Source: CAYVQE01 sp964633205 (GTDB lineage: Bacteria > Myxococcota > B64-G9). Taken from it: 29,923 nt of DNA. The DNA lies in the NCBI GenBank assembly GCA_964633205.1, contig CAZWFN010000067.1, positions 1 through 29,923 on the forward strand, written 5' to 3'. The position numbers and the translations under genes are program-made. Positions 15,481 through 23,319 of this stretch are shown here, one piece after another. Each line of letters begins with the position of its first letter. Positions within the stretch are counted from its first letter, which is position 1. The notes beneath the pieces are model-generated. The model had not been told where the DNA came from. It saw nothing but the letters and a program-made list of their open reading frames with translations, and did no database searches.

Positions 15481-17040
15481 ATGGCTGAGAGCGCAAACGA
15501 CCGCTGGTGGCTGGACCTGGAGCTGGCCCCGCCGGGCCTGCAGGACAACACCGCCGACGCCGATCGGCTGCTGGCGGCACTGCGCGCCCGGCTGGACAGC
15601 GATGCGGTCGGGCTCGATCTGGCCATGGCGCGGCGGCTGCCCGAGCGGCTGCGCCGCTGGGGCTACCGGGCGCGCTGCTGCCTGGCCCGCGACCGGACGC
15701 GCTGGGTGCTGACCGACGTGCGCGACCCGGACGCCGACCGGCCGCTGCCGGCGCTGGCGATCGATCTGGGCACCACCCGCATCGCCCTGCAGCTGGTCGA
15801 CCTGCGCGACGGCAGCAGCCTGGGCGAGACCGTGTTCGACAACCCCCAGGGCGCGGTGGCCCCGGACGTGCTGGCCCGCATCCACGCCGCCGGCCGGCCC
15901 GGCGGGTTGGAGCGGCTGCAACGGCTGGTCTGCGGCGGGCTGGCAGAGCGCTCGGCGGCCCTGTGCCGCGATGCCGGGCTGCAGCCCGACGAGGTGGTGC
16001 TGGGGGCGGTGGCCGGCAACACCACCATGGGCCACCTGCTGCTGGGCCTCGAGCCGCGCTGGCTGATCCGCGAGCCCTACATCCCGGCCAGCAACACCCC
16101 GGGCCTGGTGCCGGCCGCGGCGCTCGAGCTGGGCTGGGCGCCCGGGGCGCGGGTGTTCATTATTCCGAACGTGGGCGCCTACTTCGGCGGTGACCTGATC
16201 GCCGGCATCCTGTGCGCCGGGCTGGACGAGCGCGACGAGCCGGGCATCCTGGTCGACGTGGGCACCAACGCCGAGGTGGTGCTGGGCAACCGCGACTGGC
16301 TGATCGGCTGCGCCGGGGCGGCCGGCCCGGCGCTGGAGGCCGGGGTGGCGGCCATCGGCATGCCGGCCGCCGACGGGGTGATCGAGCGGGTGCGGCTGGG
16401 CGCCGGCGGTGCGCTGGAGCTCGAGGTGATCGGCGGCGGCGCGCCCGTGGGCATCTGCGGCTCGGGCCTGATCGACCTGGCAGCGGCGCTGTTCCGCTCG
16501 GGCCGCATCGACCTGCGCGGCCAGCTGGTGCCGGCGGCCTGCGGCGGCCGCTGTCGGCAGAGCGAGGGAGGGCCGGAGCTGGTGCTGGTGCCGGCGGCCG
16601 AGTCGGCCAGCGGCGAAGATCTGGTGCTCGATCAGCGCTCGCTGACCAGCTTGAAAAAGGCCAAGGCGGCCATGTTCACCATCCTCGAGACCCTGTGCGC
16701 GGCGGTGGCCATGACCCCGGAGCAGCTGGCCGCCTTCTACGTGGGCGGCACCTTCGGCTCGGTGATCGACCCCGAGTCGGCCATCACCATCGGCATGCTG
16801 CCCGATCTGCCGCGCGAGCGCTACCGGGTGCTGGGCAACAGCTCGCTGGGCGGCGCGTTGCACCTGTTGCACCACGCCAACGCCATCGAACGCATCCACG
16901 CCATCCGCGATCGCATCACCTACCTCGAGCTCAACGTCAACCAGGACTTCATGATCCGCTTCTCGGGGGCGCAGTTTTTTCCGCATACCGATCCGAGCCG
17001 CTTCCCGTCGGTGCCGCCGCCGGCGCGGCCGGACGCCTGA
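15481..17040 (+). CDS. RACo-like ASKHA ATPase (DUF4445) lacking an N-terminal ferredoxin domain
   Basis: 519 residues. It matches the ATPase part of reductive activators of corrinoid proteins: a first phosphate motif in LAIDLGTTRIALQLVD (about 92-107), VAGNTTMGHLLLGL (177-190), PNVGAYFGGDLIAG (229-242), and a second ASKHA motif ILVDVGTNAEVVLG (256-269), followed by GICGSGLIDL and the C-terminal FYVGGTFGS and IGMLPDLP. RACo proteins normally begin with a [2Fe-2S] ferredoxin domain with four cysteines; here the first 90 residues contain only Cys66-Cys67 and no such motif. It lies 34 bases after glnS and is probably co-transcribed. No corrinoid methyltransferase is in the window, so its target is unknown. 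The 3' end overlaps the MFS remnant by 92 bases. Confidence 0.88.
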   Translation: MAESANDRWWLDLELAPPGLQDNTADADRLLAALRARLDSDAVGLDLAMARRLPERLRRWGYRARCCLARDRTRWVLTDVRDPDADRPLPALAIDLGTTRIALQLVDLRDGSSLGETVFDNPQGAVAPDVLARIHAAGRPGGLERLQRLVCGGLAERSAALCRDAGLQPDEVVLGAVAGNTTMGHLLLGLEPRWLIREPYIPASNTPGLVPAAALELGWAPGARVFIIPNVGAYFGGDLIAGILCAGLDERDEPGILVDVGTNAEVVLGNRDWLIGCAGAAGPALEAGVAAIGMPAADGVIERVRLGAGGALELEVIGGGAPVGICGSGLIDLAAALFRSGRIDLRGQLVPAACGGRCRQSEGGPELVLVPAAESASGEDLVLDQRSLTSLKKAKAAMFTILETLCAAVAMTPEQLAAFYVGGTFGSVIDPESAITIGMLPDLPRERYRVLGNSSLGGALHLLHHANAIERIHAIRDRITYLELNVNQDFMIRFSGAQFFPHTDPSRFPSVPPPARPDA

Positions 17041-17472
17041 GCAGCAACAGCAAACCGGCCGCCAGCCCCAGCGCGATCAGCCCGCTGGCCACCAGCGGCA
17101 CGCCGTAGCCCCAGGCTTCGCCGGCTGGCCCGTAGACCAGCGCTCCGAATACGTAACCCAGCATGGTGGCCATGGCCACGAAGCCGGTGTTGCCGCCCAG
17201 CCGCTCGACCGCGAACAAGCGGGCGATGCCGTAGTAGGTCACCAGGAACATCAGCCCGTCGCCCACCCCGTGCACCAGGCGCATGCCCAGCGACAGCGCC
17301 AGCGGCTCGAAGACCATGCCCACGTGGCCGAAAAGCCCAGCACCTCGTCGAAGTACACGGCCATGTAGAAGAAGGTGACCGCGGTGACCAGGCTGTTGGC
17401 GCCCATCAGCAGCGCCGGCAGCCAGTCGCTGCGCCAGCGCCTCTCCGTCCGGGCCTCCACATCGCCGTCCAT
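16949..17472 (-). pseudogene. Remnant of an MFS transporter (frameshift plus deletions)
   Basis: Two overlapping minus-strand frames together resemble pieces of one major facilitator transporter. The first (from the ATG at 17472) gives TM1, WLPALLMGANSLVTAVTF and YFDEVLGFS, then goes out of frame near 17330. The second continues with GMVFEPLALSLGMRLVHG, VGDGLMF and two or three more helices that look like TM4-TM6, ending at 16949. TM2-TM3 and all of TM7-TM12 are absent; a full MFS protein would be about 400 residues, here there are about 170. A decayed gene with an internal deletion is the simplest reading; a sequencing indel alone would not explain the missing helices. Confidence 0.65.
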
Positions 17473-17523
17473 CGGTCGCTCCTGCGGCGGAGTTCGCCGT
17501 CCGCTCGCGGTCGGCCGCGCAAG

Positions 17524-17553
17524 AGTGTCACGCGCTTAGCCCGCGGGCGTCAA
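17524..17553 (-). promoter_or_regulatory. Possible relic promoter of the MFS remnant
   Basis: TTGACG (17548-17553, minus strand), 18 bases, GACACT (17524-17529). It would have driven the MFS remnant. The -10 match is poor. Confidence 0.2.
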
Positions 17554-17651
17554 CCGGACGGCCCGCTGCGGCGAATCGATGGCGCGCGCCACTTGGCCCC
17601 AATGTCGTGACTCGAGGGGACAGCTGGCACGGCTGGCCCCGGCAGGTCTCG

Positions 17652-17680
17652 TCCCGGGTTTTCGGCTCAGGAACCCGGGA
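17652..17680. promoter_or_regulatory. 9-bp perfect inverted repeat upstream of the hybrid kinase
   Basis: TCCCGGGTT (17652-17660) and AACCCGGGA (17672-17680) form a perfect inverted repeat with an 11-base spacer. A -10-like TATTCT follows at 17691-17696 and the kinase ATG is at 17717. The position fits a dimeric repressor or activator site. No T-run follows on either strand, which argues against a terminator. Confidence 0.5.
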
Positions 17681-17716
17681 CTCCGACCGATATTCTGATA
17701 GGGATGGTGGAGGACG

Positions 17717-19924
17717 ATGGTCGTCGACAAGCACAAGGAGTTGGCCGGCTGGTGGAGCCGTCACTACCACGGGCCGGCCGGGCCCCTGGAGGCGCCGGAT
17801 GCCCGCCGGCAGCTGGCCCTGTTGCACGCGTTCACCGGTGTCGGGCTGGTGTCGATCCTGTTTTTCGGCGTCCAGCTGGTGCTGCGCGGCAGCTTTTTGA
17901 TCGCGTTGGTCGACGGTCTGGTCGGCAGCCTGATGGCCGTCAACCTGCTGCTGGCGCGCTGGACCCGCCGGCCCCTGCCCTTCGCGGTGCTGGGGATGAT
18001 CGTGATCGGGGGCTACCTGTGGCTGCAGCTGCTCACCGGCGGCGATCGATCCACCGGCTTCATCTGGACCTTCCTGTTCCCGCCGGTGGCCGTGTTTCTG
18101 CTCGGCCACCGGCTGGGGCTGGTGTTCCAGCTCGCCTACCTGCTGGGGCTGGGCGCCGCCCTGGCCGGCGGTGCGTTGGAGCACCTGAGCGGACTGCCGG
18201 TGGATTTCCCGGCCAAGCTGATGGGCAGCCTGCTGCTGGTCTCGGTCTTCTCCTACGCCTTCGAGCGCTCGCGCTACAACGCCCAGCAGCGCATGCTGGC
18301 CGAGGTGGCCGCCCACCGCCGGACCGAGCGGGCCCTGCGCCGGGCCAAGGAGGCGGCCGAGCAGGCGGTGCGGCTCAAGGGCCAGTTTCTGGCCAACGTC
18401 AGCCACGAGCTGCGCACGCCGCTCAACGGCGTGATCGGCCTGATCGATCTGACCCTGGCCGAGCAACTGCCGCCGACCAGCCGCCGCGAGCTGGGCCTGG
18501 CCCGCCAGGCGGCCCACGACCTGTTGGGCCTGCTCAACGAGATCCTGGACCTGTCCAAGGCCGAGGCCGGCAAGCTGGACCTGCACCGCGAGCCGGTGGA
18601 CCTGCGCCGCTTGGTGGCCGATCTGGCCGAGCTGCACCGGGGCTCGCGTGGCGACCGCCTGCTCGAAATCGAGACCCGGGTCGACCCGCAGGTGCCGGCC
18701 GGGGTGTGCGCCGACATCGGCAGGCTGCGCCAGGTGCTCAACAACCTGCTGGGCAATGCGGTCAAGTTCACCGGGCAGGGCCGGGTGCGGCTGTCGATCG
18801 CCCCGCAGCCCGAGGACGCGGCCGGCCGCGGCGGCCTGCGTTTCGAGGTAGCCGACACCGGCCCCGGGGTGGCGGCCGAGCAGCGCGATCGGATCTTCGA
18901 GCCCTTCGTCCAGATCGACGGTTCCGATGCCCGGCGCCACGGGGGCACCGGCCTGGGGCTGGCCATCTGCCGGCGGCTGGTCGAGGCCATGGACGGGCGC
19001 ATCGGTTATCGGCCCGGCGAGGACGGCGGCTCGGTCTTCTGGTTCGATCTGGAACTCGAGCCGGCAGCGCCGCCCGCGGCCGAAGCCGATCGCCCGGCCA
19101 AGCCGCGCAGAGCGGCCGCCAAAGCGGCGCGCCGGTCGCGGCGCGGCCGGGTGCTGGTGGTCGAGGACAATCCGATCAACGCCCTGGTCGCCGAGCGCAT
19201 GCTGGAGCATCTCGGGGTCTGGGTCGATCGGGCCGATGATGGGCCGCAGGCGCTGGAACGCTGGAGCCCGGGCAGCCACGATCTGGTGCTGATGGACTGC
19301 CAGATGCCGGGCATGGACGGATTCGAGGTCACCGCGGCCATGCGCCGGCGCGAGCCCGAGGCCGGCCCGCGGGTGCCGATCGTGGCGCTGACCGCCCACG
19401 CCATGCCCGGCGACCGGCAGCGCTGCCTGGACGCCGGCATGGACGACTACCTGTCCAAGCCGATGAGCCAGCGGGATCTGGACCGCATGCTGCAGCGCTG
19501 GGTCGCCGCCGGGGACCACCAGTCCGGCCCGGCGGCGCCGGCCGACCGCGGCGCGGGCGCTGCGGCTGCCGCGCCGCCGGGCGGCGGTTCGGAACCGGCA
19601 CTCGATCGCCGGCGGGCCCAGGAGCGGGACGATGCGGCGCTGGAACGCACGCTGCACGAGCTGTTCTTGCGCACGGCGCCGGGTCAGATCGACGGCATTG
19701 CCAGGGCGCTGCAGGCGGCCGACCTGCCGGCGGTCGAGCGCGGTGCCCACCAGCTGCGCGGCTCCTGTGCTACCCTGGGGGCCCTGGCGCTGGACCGCGA
19801 GCTGGCGCTGCTGGAACGGGCGGTGGCGTCCGGCCGGACCGAGCGGGCGGCCGCGGCGCTGGAGCGCGTGCGCGCCCGCTACGCCGAGCTGGAGAGCGAG
19901 CTGGAGACGAACGAGGCATCTTGA
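17717..19924 (+). CDS. Membrane hybrid histidine kinase with receiver and Hpt domains
   Basis: 735 residues. The N-terminus has about six hydrophobic helices (residues about 35-180) acting as a membrane sensor, then a short coiled coil (190-220). HisKA follows with NVSHELRTPLNG (phospho-acceptor His230), then HATPase_c with NNLLGNAVK (N box, Asn347), ADTGPG (Asp380) and GTGLGLAI (410-417). A receiver domain has VVEDN and LMDCQMPGMDG (phospho-acceptor Asp527) with SKP at 580-582. An Ala/Pro/Gly linker leads to an Hpt domain with AHQLRGSCATLGA (His678). All relay stations after the kinase core are thus in one protein. A GGAGG lies unusually close (three bases) to the ATG. The separate response regulator starts 24 bases after the stop. 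Signal unknown. Confidence 0.95.
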   Translation: MVVDKHKELAGWWSRHYHGPAGPLEAPDARRQLALLHAFTGVGLVSILFFGVQLVLRGSFLIALVDGLVGSLMAVNLLLARWTRRPLPFAVLGMIVIGGYLWLQLLTGGDRSTGFIWTFLFPPVAVFLLGHRLGLVFQLAYLLGLGAALAGGALEHLSGLPVDFPAKLMGSLLLVSVFSYAFERSRYNAQQRMLAEVAAHRRTERALRRAKEAAEQAVRLKGQFLANVSHELRTPLNGVIGLIDLTLAEQLPPTSRRELGLARQAAHDLLGLLNEILDLSKAEAGKLDLHREPVDLRRLVADLAELHRGSRGDRLLEIETRVDPQVPAGVCADIGRLRQVLNNLLGNAVKFTGQGRVRLSIAPQPEDAAGRGGLRFEVADTGPGVAAEQRDRIFEPFVQIDGSDARRHGGTGLGLAICRRLVEAMDGRIGYRPGEDGGSVFWFDLELEPAAPPAAEADRPAKPRRAAAKAARRSRRGRVLVVEDNPINALVAERMLEHLGVWVDRADDGPQALERWSPGSHDLVLMDCQMPGMDGFEVTAAMRRREPEAGPRVPIVALTAHAMPGDRQRCLDAGMDDYLSKPMSQRDLDRMLQRWVAAGDHQSGPAAPADRGAGAAAAAPPGGGSEPALDRRRAQERDDAALERTLHELFLRTAPGQIDGIARALQAADLPAVERGAHQLRGSCATLGALALDRELALLERAVASGRTERAAAALERVRARYAELESELETNEAS

Positions 19925-19948
19925 TTGTAGAACGAGAGGATTCATCCC

Positions 19949-20668
19949 ATGGCCGATGACCAGTTCACCGATCTGCTGCCGGAACCGGCTCCCAAGGACT
20001 TCTTCCGCGTATGCGTGGCCGACGACGAGCCGGTGGCCCGGCGCCTGCTGGGCGCGGTGCTCGAGGCGGCCGGCTACACCAACCGCACCGAGGTCGAGCG
20101 CGGCGATGCGGCCATCGAGCTGCTGGCCCGCGAGCCGGTGCACCTGATGCTGCTGGACAAGAACATGCCGGGCGCCGACGGGCTGGAGGTGCTGCGCCGC
20201 GGCCGCGAGCTGCAGCCCGGTTGCGAGTTCATCCTGATCACCGCCTTCAGCTCGGTGGAGTCGGCCATCGAGGCCATCGATCTGGGCGCCTACAGCTACA
20301 TCAAGAAGCCCTTCGCCGATGCCGACGAGGTGGTCAAGCGGGTCGAGGGGGCGCTCGACCGGGTGCGGATACGGCTGGAGAACGAGGTATTGCTCGACCG
20401 GCTGCGCATGCTGCTCGGCGCGCTGGAGCGGCTCGAGGCCGGCCGCGGCGGCGAGCCGAGCGAGCCCGAGGAGGAGCTGCTGGCGCGGGTGGGCGCGGCC
20501 GCCGGCCGGCTGCGCCTGCTGGCCGAGCGGCTGGAGAGCCTCAGGCGGCGGGCCAAGGGATCGGCCCGGGAGCTGTTCGGCAAGCTGGGCCACGAAATGG
20601 ACGGGGTGGCCCGGCTGCTGGCCAACGGCGAGCAACCGGCGCAGTCCGACGAGCAGGGTCCGGTTTGA
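19949..20668 (+). CDS. Response regulator with receiver domain and helical C-terminal region
   Basis: 239 residues. The receiver domain (about 18-135) has the acidic pair ADDEP, the phospho-acceptor Asp70 in MLLDKNMPGADG, ITAF with Thr98, and KKPF with Lys120. The remainder (about 135-239) is a long charged helical region rich in Leu, Arg and Glu, ending with ELFGKLGHEMDG. No DNA-binding, GGDEF, HD or methylesterase domain is visible, so output is probably by protein interaction. It is the likely final acceptor of the phosphorelay from the hybrid kinase 24 bases upstream. AGAGGA precedes the ATG. Its stop overlaps the TTG start of the methyltransferase. Confidence 0.93.
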   Translation: MADDQFTDLLPEPAPKDFFRVCVADDEPVARRLLGAVLEAAGYTNRTEVERGDAAIELLAREPVHLMLLDKNMPGADGLEVLRRGRELQPGCEFILITAFSSVESAIEAIDLGAYSYIKKPFADADEVVKRVEGALDRVRIRLENEVLLDRLRMLLGALERLEAGRGGEPSEPEEELLARVGAAAGRLRLLAERLESLRRRAKGSARELFGKLGHEMDGVARLLANGEQPAQSDEQGPV

Positions 20669-21339
20669 GCCGGGCGGCGCGCGATCGTGCGGCGGCCGGG
20701 CCACGGGCGCGGGTGCTGGAGCTGACCCGCGCGGCCCGACCGCTGCTGTGTCCCGAGCTGCGACTGCGGCTGGCCACCCCGGACTGTGCCCTGTGGCGGG
20801 CCACCGAGGCCGACCTGCGCGCCCTGGGGCTGGCCGACCCCTTCTGGGCATTCTGCTGGGCCGGGGGCCAGGCTCTGGCGCGCTTCCTGCTCGATTCACC
20901 CGCCGAGGTGGCCGGCCGCCGCGTGCTGGCCTTCGGCGCCGGCGGCGGCGTCGAGGCCGTGGCCGCCGCCCGCGCCGGGGCGGCCCGGGTGCGGGCGGTC
21001 GACACCGATCCCTTGGCCCGGGCGGCCTGCGCGCTGAACGCCGAGCACAACGGGGTGCAGCTCGAGATCGATTCCCGGCCCGGCCTGGGCGACGACCCCG
21101 CCGGCTGGGACGTGGTGCTGGCGGCCGACGTCTGTTACCAGCCCGAGCTGGCCCGGAAGGTGGTCGGCTGGCTGGAGCGCGCGGCCGGCGCCGGCCGGCG
21201 GGTGCTGCTCAGCGATCCGGCCCGCGGCCACTTCGCCCCCGGCGGCTGGACCCGGCGCGTCGAGCTGCGCGCCCCGGCCGACACCGACGTCGCAGGCCGC
21301 CACTGGGTGGCCACCGCCATCTACCAGCGCGGCGGCTGA
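20665..21339 (+). CDS. Predicted protein-lysine methyltransferase (ETFB-KMT/PrmA-like)
   Basis: 224 residues from a TTG at 20665 that overlaps the upstream stop (TTGA); a GTG at 20713 is an alternative. The segment LGLADPFWAFCWAGGQALAR is characteristic of the family containing the electron-transfer flavoprotein beta-subunit lysine methyltransferase (ETFBKMT/METTL20), and precedes the SAM loop VLAFGAGGGVEAVAAARAG. VDTDPLA supplies the acidic motif II residue, and VLAADVCYQ is the motif IV region. LSDPARGHF closes the fold. It would methylate lysine of a protein such as EtfB in the cytoplasm; the target is inferred from family. It is probably translationally coupled to the response regulator, a partner without an obvious functional link. 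Confidence 0.85.
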   Translation: MSRAARDRAAAGPRARVLELTRAARPLLCPELRLRLATPDCALWRATEADLRALGLADPFWAFCWAGGQALARFLLDSPAEVAGRRVLAFGAGGGVEAVAAARAGAARVRAVDTDPLARAACALNAEHNGVQLEIDSRPGLGDDPAGWDVVLAADVCYQPELARKVVGWLERAAGAGRRVLLSDPARGHFAPGGWTRRVELRAPADTDVAGRHWVATAIYQRGG

Positions 21340-21463
21340 ATGGCGACTGCTCGAAGCGAATTGCCGAGTGAGTCAGGGGCACCTAGGGGCTGAGCGATGG
21401 ACACGCTGTCCGCTATGCGTTAGAGGTTCTCAGGGTGACGTCGGATCGATTTCGGGAGGTGCC

Positions 21464-21970
21464 ATGAGAACCAAGGCGTGGGTATGGATTCTGGCCCTGG
21501 CGGTTCCACTGGCCGCCGGCTCCTGCGTGCGGGTCTACAAGACCGCCAAGGTGCGCAAGGCCCTGGTCAAGGCGCAGCGCAAGGTCGGCGATATGATCGG
21601 CGACGCCCAGAAGCTGCGCGCCGAGCTACGCCGCAATTCCGAGACCTTACAACAACGCCGGCCCGAACTGGCGCCGGCCGTCGCGGCCGAGCTGCAACCC
21701 GCGCTCGACGAGATCGACGCATCGCTGGCGGACATCCGCCGGGCGGCGAAACGGCTGGCCGCGCTGCGCGCCGAGTTCGACACCATCGCCGGCGGCAGCA
21801 AGAAGATCCGCGAGGACCAGCCCGCCTTCGAGCGCGTCGATCGGCTGCGCCGCGACTACCAGGCCCTGGCCGCCGAGACGCACCGGCGGGCCAAGGCCCT
21901 GGTCCGCGCGGCCCGCGAGGCCAAGAAGAAGCTGAACCGCTTGAGCCTGGCCGCGAGATCCGGGGATTGA
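21464..21970 (+). CDS. Predicted coiled-coil lipoprotein or secreted protein
   Basis: 168 residues from the ATG at 21464, preceded by GGGAGGTG; an upstream in-frame ATG at 21368 would bury the signal peptide. Residues 1-24 form a signal peptide ending LAAGSC; the residue at -3 is Ala rather than Leu, so the lipobox is imperfect but Cys24 may be acylated. The mature part is almost entirely helical and charged, with regularly spaced hydrophobic residues that fit a coiled coil (about 30-160), rich in Arg, Lys, Glu and Ala. No enzyme motif. No family recognised. It heads a run of three exported proteins. The 124-base upstream gap has a small 5-bp hairpin (21399-21411) and no clear promoter. Confidence 0.75.
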   Translation: MRTKAWVWILALAVPLAAGSCVRVYKTAKVRKALVKAQRKVGDMIGDAQKLRAELRRNSETLQQRRPELAPAVAAELQPALDEIDASLADIRRAAKRLAALRAEFDTIAGGSKKIREDQPAFERVDRLRRDYQALAAETHRRAKALVRAAREAKKKLNRLSLAARSGD

Positions 21971-22057
21971 ACAGCGGCGCCGGCTGGACAAGGTGGTCCT
22001 GCGCCGGTTGATCGTCAGTCGCGGGTAGGCCGCGAGCGACGAGGAGAGGAGGGGCCG

Positions 22058-22816
22058 ATGGAGACCCGTAACAGCCGGCCGCACATGTGGGTGGCGCTGC
22101 TGCTGGCCGCGGCCGTGGGATGCGCTTCGGCGTCTTACGAGAAGCGGTCCATGGCCGTGCGCACGGCGCCGGCGCCGGCCAGCATGCAGCCCGATGGTCG
22201 CCCGGCCGGAGGCGTGGCCACCGACCAGGGCGGAGAGCAGACCGCGGCCGACGTACCGGCGACCGACCCTGCGGCCGCCGCAGCAGAGCGGCAGGTGATC
22301 TACAACGGCCGCTTCGCAGTGCAGGTCTACGACGTGCGCCGGGCGCGGAGCGAGCTGATCGCCTGGGTGGAAGAAAAGGGCGGCCACATGCAGGCCACCC
22401 GCGGCAACCAGGTGGTGCTGCGGCTGCCGGCCGAGCGCTTCGACGCGGTGGAGCCGGCGCTGCGCGAGCTGGGCCGGGTGATGGACGAGCGCACCGTGAT
22501 CGAGGCCCGCGACGTGACCGCCGAGGTGATGGACGTCGAGCTGCGTCTCAAGACCAAGCGCGACTACCTGGCCACCCTGCGCGGCATGTTGGAGCAGGAC
22601 GGCCCGCTGGAGGACAAGCTGGCGGTGCAGCGCGAGATCGCGCGGGTGGTCGAGGAGATCGAGCGCATCGAGGGCCGGCTGCGCTTGCTGCGCAGCCAGG
22701 TCGCCATGGCCACCGTGACCGTCGACTTCGAGCTGGCCACCGCCGGCAGCCAGCGCACCTTCAAGCTGCCCTGGGGTTGGCTGGATTGGCTGGGTCTCGA
22801 GCAGCTGCTGCCCTGA
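22058..22816 (+). CDS. DUF4349-like lipoprotein
   Basis: 252 residues. The signal peptide ends in LLAAAVGCASA with a lipobox (AVGC), so Cys26 or thereabouts would be lipidated. After a low-complexity Ala/Pro/Gln linker (about 30-75), the pattern follows DUF4349: a beta strand (VIYNGRFAVQVYDV), GGHMQATRGNQVVLRLPAERFD, ELGRVMDERTVIEARDVTAE, VMDVELRLKTKRDYLATL, and a helical LEDKLAVQREIARVVEEIER coiled coil, then VTVDFEL. In DUF4349 proteins the coiled coil is thought to sit between beta domains; the function is unknown. GAGGAGAGGAGG precedes the ATG. It lies between two other predicted lipoproteins in one direction. Confidence 0.88.
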   Translation: METRNSRPHMWVALLLAAAVGCASASYEKRSMAVRTAPAPASMQPDGRPAGGVATDQGGEQTAADVPATDPAAAAAERQVIYNGRFAVQVYDVRRARSELIAWVEEKGGHMQATRGNQVVLRLPAERFDAVEPALRELGRVMDERTVIEARDVTAEVMDVELRLKTKRDYLATLRGMLEQDGPLEDKLAVQREIARVVEEIERIEGRLRLLRSQVAMATVTVDFELATAGSQRTFKLPWGWLDWLGLEQLLP

Positions 22817-22848
22817 GCGGGCGGCACCCCAGGCATGTGGAGGACGCC

Positions 22849-23307
22849 ATGAGAAGCCGTGGAATATTGGCGCTGGTGGGCCTGCTGGCCACGTTCTCGG
22901 CCGCGGGCTGTGTGTCGCTGGCCACGCCCGAGGGCTATGCCGAGCGCACCAAGACCGGCGGCTACGCCTACCAGGCCGTGTCGACCGATGCCTCGATGAT
23001 CGCGGTCGAGGTCTACGAAAACGAGGATCCCGAGCGCGGTGACCTGGCCTACTGGACCGAGGCCGCCCGCAAGCACATGACCCTGGCGCGCGGCTACACG
23101 CTGCTCGAAGAGGGCGGCTTCGTTTCGCCCCAGGGCCCGGGGCACTGGATGAAGTTCTCCAAGAAGCACAAGGGGGTCGACCACCTGTACCTGCTCGGGC
23201 TGGTGATCGACGGCGACGACATCTACGCCCTCGAGGCCGGCGGCGAGGCCGAGGTGTTCGGCGACGACGTGGAACGGGTTCTGGCTGCCTTCGCCACCCT
23301 GGACTGA
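22849..23307 (+). CDS. Conserved-type lipoprotein of unknown function
   Basis: 152 residues. The signal peptide ends LLATFSAAGC, giving lipidated Cys21. The mature domain is a single alpha/beta unit with AVSTDASMIAVEVYENEDPE, GDLAYWTEAARKHM and ARGYTLLEEG, then WMKFSKKHKGVDHLYLLGL and YALEAGGEAEVF. I have a sense of similar lipoproteins in other deltaproteobacterial-type genomes, but no named function. GGAGG is five bases before the ATG, 32 bases after the DUF4349-like gene, so the two are probably co-transcribed. It is convergent with folK, 12 bases away. Outer-membrane or inner-membrane location cannot be decided. Confidence 0.85.
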   Translation: MRSRGILALVGLLATFSAAGCVSLATPEGYAERTKTGGYAYQAVSTDASMIAVEVYENEDPERGDLAYWTEAARKHMTLARGYTLLEEGGFVSPQGPGHWMKFSKKHKGVDHLYLLGLVIDGDDIYALEAGGEAEVFGDDVERVLAAFATLD

Positions 23308-23319
23308 ACGCGTCCGGGC

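Noticed and set aside
11505..15626. A 1373-codon open frame on the minus strand across nhaA, the methyltransferase and glnS
   Set aside because: It is opposite or out of frame to genes with clear catalytic motifs, and its product is low-complexity. It arises from GC-rich third positions.
17528..20899. A 1123-codon minus-strand open frame opposite the kinase operon
   Set aside because: Antisense shadow of the kinase, regulator and methyltransferase, rich in Gln/Arg/Leu/Ala with no domain.
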